Assembly (NCBI GenBank): GCA_964371715.1
Contig: CAYJNO010000001.1
Location: 73,983 to 137,982 of the forward strand
Length of the DNA: 64,000 nucleotides
Source of the DNA: CAYJNO01 sp964371715
Lineage (GTDB): Bacteria > Bacillota_I > Bacilli_A > Erysipelotrichales > Erysipelotrichaceae
Direction of reading: 5' to 3'
Position numbers and translations under genes: made by a program. Of this stretch, positions 62,667-64,000 are shown piece by piece. The notes beneath the pieces are model-generated. The model was not told where the DNA came from, ran no database searches, and saw nothing but the letters and a program-made list of their open reading frames with translations. The stretch's first letter is position 1. Every line of letters begins with the position of its first letter.

Positions 62667-62906
62667 ATGGAAAATCAAATTATTGAAACTTTAGAAAAAA
62701 TTAGACCATATATCCAAAGAGATGGTGGTGATGTAGAATTTATAAGTGTTGACGAAAGAGGAGTAGTTACAGTTAGAATGCTTGGAGCATGTGTTGATTG
62801 TATTGGCCTTGATTCAACAATAAGTGATGGAATTGAAGCAATTTTAATAGATGAAGTTGAAGGTGTTACAAAAGTTGTAGTTGAAGATCAACATCATGGT
62901 GGTTAA
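62667..62906 (+). CDS. NifU-like iron-sulfur scaffold (C-terminal domain type)
   Basis: A 79-residue stand-alone NifU C-terminal domain. RPYIQRDGGDVEFISVDE and LGACVDCIG hold the family core; the CxxC (Cys at about 55 and 58) binds a [4Fe-4S] cluster at a dimer interface for delivery to apo-proteins. It starts one base after the YuiD-like stop. Confidence 0.95.
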   Translation: MENQIIETLEKIRPYIQRDGGDVEFISVDERGVVTVRMLGACVDCIGLDSTISDGIEAILIDEVEGVTKVVVEDQHHGG

Positions 62907-62922
62907 TAACCACCTTTTTTTT
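62898..62922 (+). terminator. Terminator after the NifU-like gene
   Basis: GGTGGTT/AACCACC followed by eight T; the stem includes the last two codons and the stop. Confidence 0.8.
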
Positions 62923-62924
62923 AT

Positions 62925-62963
62925 AAAAAATGATGAACATCAGATAGATGTTCATCATTTTTA
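62925..62963 (-). terminator. Terminator after the ROK kinase gene
   Basis: Long stem AAAAATGATGAACATC/GATGTTCATCATTTTT with A/T-runs on both sides; serves the minus-strand ROK gene and backs up the NifU terminator. Confidence 0.8.
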
Positions 62964-63863
62964 TTTTAATTTTGACTTAGTAAGCATTGCTGCTCCAACA
63001 ATTCCTGGTTCGTCTAAAACAGCTTCTTTAAATTTAACAGTTTTCATTACATCGAAAACCAATGTATTATAATAAGTAATCATTTTATCCATGAATAACT
63101 CTTTTGCTTTTGTAGTTACTCCACCACCAAAGACAAAAATTTCTGGATCACAACTATAACTTACAAATGATAATGCAAGTGCTATATCATATGCCATTTG
63201 ATCTATAATTTCTAATGCTTTTTCATTATTAGCTCTAGCTAAGTCGAATACATGACCTGCATGCTCAATATGATCTCCAAATAATTCTTTACCTTTTCTT
63301 GTTAATGCAGTTCCACTTGCTTCATTTTCTAATGCTCCTGGATTTAATCCATTTAATGCTTTTCTATTCTTATCAACAACCATATTACATAATTCCCCGG
63401 CACATCCATGTTTTCCAGATATTAGTTTTCCATCATATACAAATGCTCCTCCAATACCAGTCGAAACTGTAACATAATAGACTGAATCTAAATTTTTACC
63501 TGCTCCAAAATACGCTTCTCCAAGTCCTGCTACATTTACATCATTATCAATAAATGTTGGTTTATTAAATGCCTCTGAGATCACTTTTGCTATTGGAAAA
63601 TTTTCAAAACCTGGCAAATTATTAGATAGTATCATTATTCCATTTTTACTATCTAATAAACCAGGAACTCCCATTCCGATTCCCTCAGCACTTTGATAAT
63701 CATCAAGTTTTTTTATTAAATTTATTATTGTATTAATTACATTATCAACACCATCTTTAATATTAGTTGATGTTTTATGCATTTCTAAAATGTCACCTTT
63801 TTCATTTATCATTGCAGCACGAACATTCGTACCACCTAAATCTACCCCTATATATTTTTTCAT
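62961..63863 (-). CDS. ROK family sugar kinase (glucokinase-like)
   Basis: A 300-residue ROK kinase. GVDLGGTNVRAAM (residues 5-17) is the phosphate-binding loop, IDNDVNVAGLGEAYFGAG holds the catalytic Asp, STGIGGAFVYDG the second phosphate loop and SGKHGCAGELCNMVV the HxGxxGE-like sugar motif in the form KHGCAGE. The Cys-rich zinc motif usual in ROK glucokinases is replaced by KALNGLNPGALENEASG without Cys. It most likely phosphorylates glucose or a related hexose. Confidence 0.93.
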   Translation of the reverse strand: MKKYIGVDLGGTNVRAAMINEKGDILEMHKTSTNIKDGVDNVINTIINLIKKLDDYQSAEGIGMGVPGLLDSKNGIMILSNNLPGFENFPIAKVISEAFNKPTFIDNDVNVAGLGEAYFGAGKNLDSVYYVTVSTGIGGAFVYDGKLISGKHGCAGELCNMVVDKNRKALNGLNPGALENEASGTALTRKGKELFGDHIEHAGHVFDLARANNEKALEIIDQMAYDIALALSFVSYSCDPEIFVFGGGVTTKAKELFMDKMITYYNTLVFDVMKTVKFKEAVLDEPGIVGAAMLTKSKLK

Positions 63864-64000
63864 GATTTTCTCCTTCTATCTTATTTTATACTATTTTATT
63901 TATAAATTTGTCTAATTTTTTTATAAAATAAAAGACATTTATTAATGATATGATACCCAATAGGTAGACATTCAAAAATAATTAAACTAGAAATGAAAAT

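Noticed and set aside
1..64000. Mobile elements, prophage or genomic island
   Set aside because: No transposase, integrase or phage-type product is present, base composition is even, and neighbourhoods match conserved Bacillota order.
1..64000. Mycoplasma-type code (TGA read as Trp)
   Set aside because: TGA serves as a true stop in several genes, such as the first gene at 29-31, and Trp positions in conserved proteins use TGG.

Overview
The window is about 64 kb of very AT-rich DNA (strong A/T bias at third codon positions; TGA is used as an ordinary stop, for example in the first gene). Gene content and order point to an anaerobic low-GC Bacillota bacterium, plausibly near the Erysipelotrichia or the walled relatives of the Mollicutes. 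The evidence is: ezrA, scpA/scpB, murC, a CcpA-like LacI regulator and DUF948/YtxH genes in Bacillus-like neighbourhoods (rpsD against ezrA-iscS-thiI; murC-DUF948-YtxH-ccpA), T-box and FMN riboswitch control, ECF-type vitamin uptake, rubrerythrin, and [FeFe]-hydrogenase-type sensory proteins. I see no transposase, phage gene or CRISPR array. Most genes lie on the minus strand in compact, often overlapping operons.

Layout. 1-4140 (-): sensory H-cluster protein, SpoIIE-type phosphatase, NuoE-like [2Fe-2S] protein, DRTGG protein and RsbW-like ATPase, continuing off the left edge. 4397-9246 (-): gpsA, der and cmk behind a large acidic tail-anchored protein. 9463-11184 (+): a second H-cluster sensory protein fused to a diguanylate cyclase, the most unusual gene here. 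11190-12914: divergent AraC regulator and sugar isomerase/epimerase-like protein. 12941-16632 (-): siderophore/haem ABC importer with a palindromic operator candidate. 16859-17607 (-): ribU with FMN riboswitch. 17711-20415 (-): two-component system plus rubrerythrin. 20504-24420 (-): T-box-controlled leuS, then scpA and scpB. 24672-27976 (+): hemolysin III-like, DegV, YhcC-type radical SAM and a degenerate phosphoesterase.

27995-33277 (-): ezrA-iscS-thiI-pepP. 33380-34140 (+): rpsD with a pseudoknotted leader. 34214-39638 (-): radC, lipoprotein, SPIFG-motif protein, murC, DUF948, YtxH, ccpA. 39729 (+): tRNA-Leu(CAA). 39871-41463 (-): ABC-F ATPase. 41622-43265 (+): membrane diguanylate cyclase. 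43303-47633 (-): pantothenate/CoA operon with maf, a 58-residue gene, a small unknown gene and an SDR. 47752-54213 (-): phosphonate/phosphite-type importer with a cytosolic 5'-nucleotidase-like enzyme and an AEC carrier. 54330-56343: YebC and a ferredoxin-fused aldo/keto reductase. 56396-59036 (-): flavin disulfide oxidoreductase, CDP-alcohol transferase, VTT protein. 59192-62038 (-): second two-component system. 62195-63863: YuiD-like, NifU-like and ROK kinase genes.

As a working picture, this is a fermentative anaerobe that senses H2 or redox state through two H-cluster proteins. One is tied to a phosphatase/ATPase signalling set, the other directly to c-di-GMP synthesis. A separate membrane diguanylate cyclase carries the product-inhibition site that the fusion lacks. 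No PilZ or EAL protein lies in the window, so the c-di-GMP targets are elsewhere.
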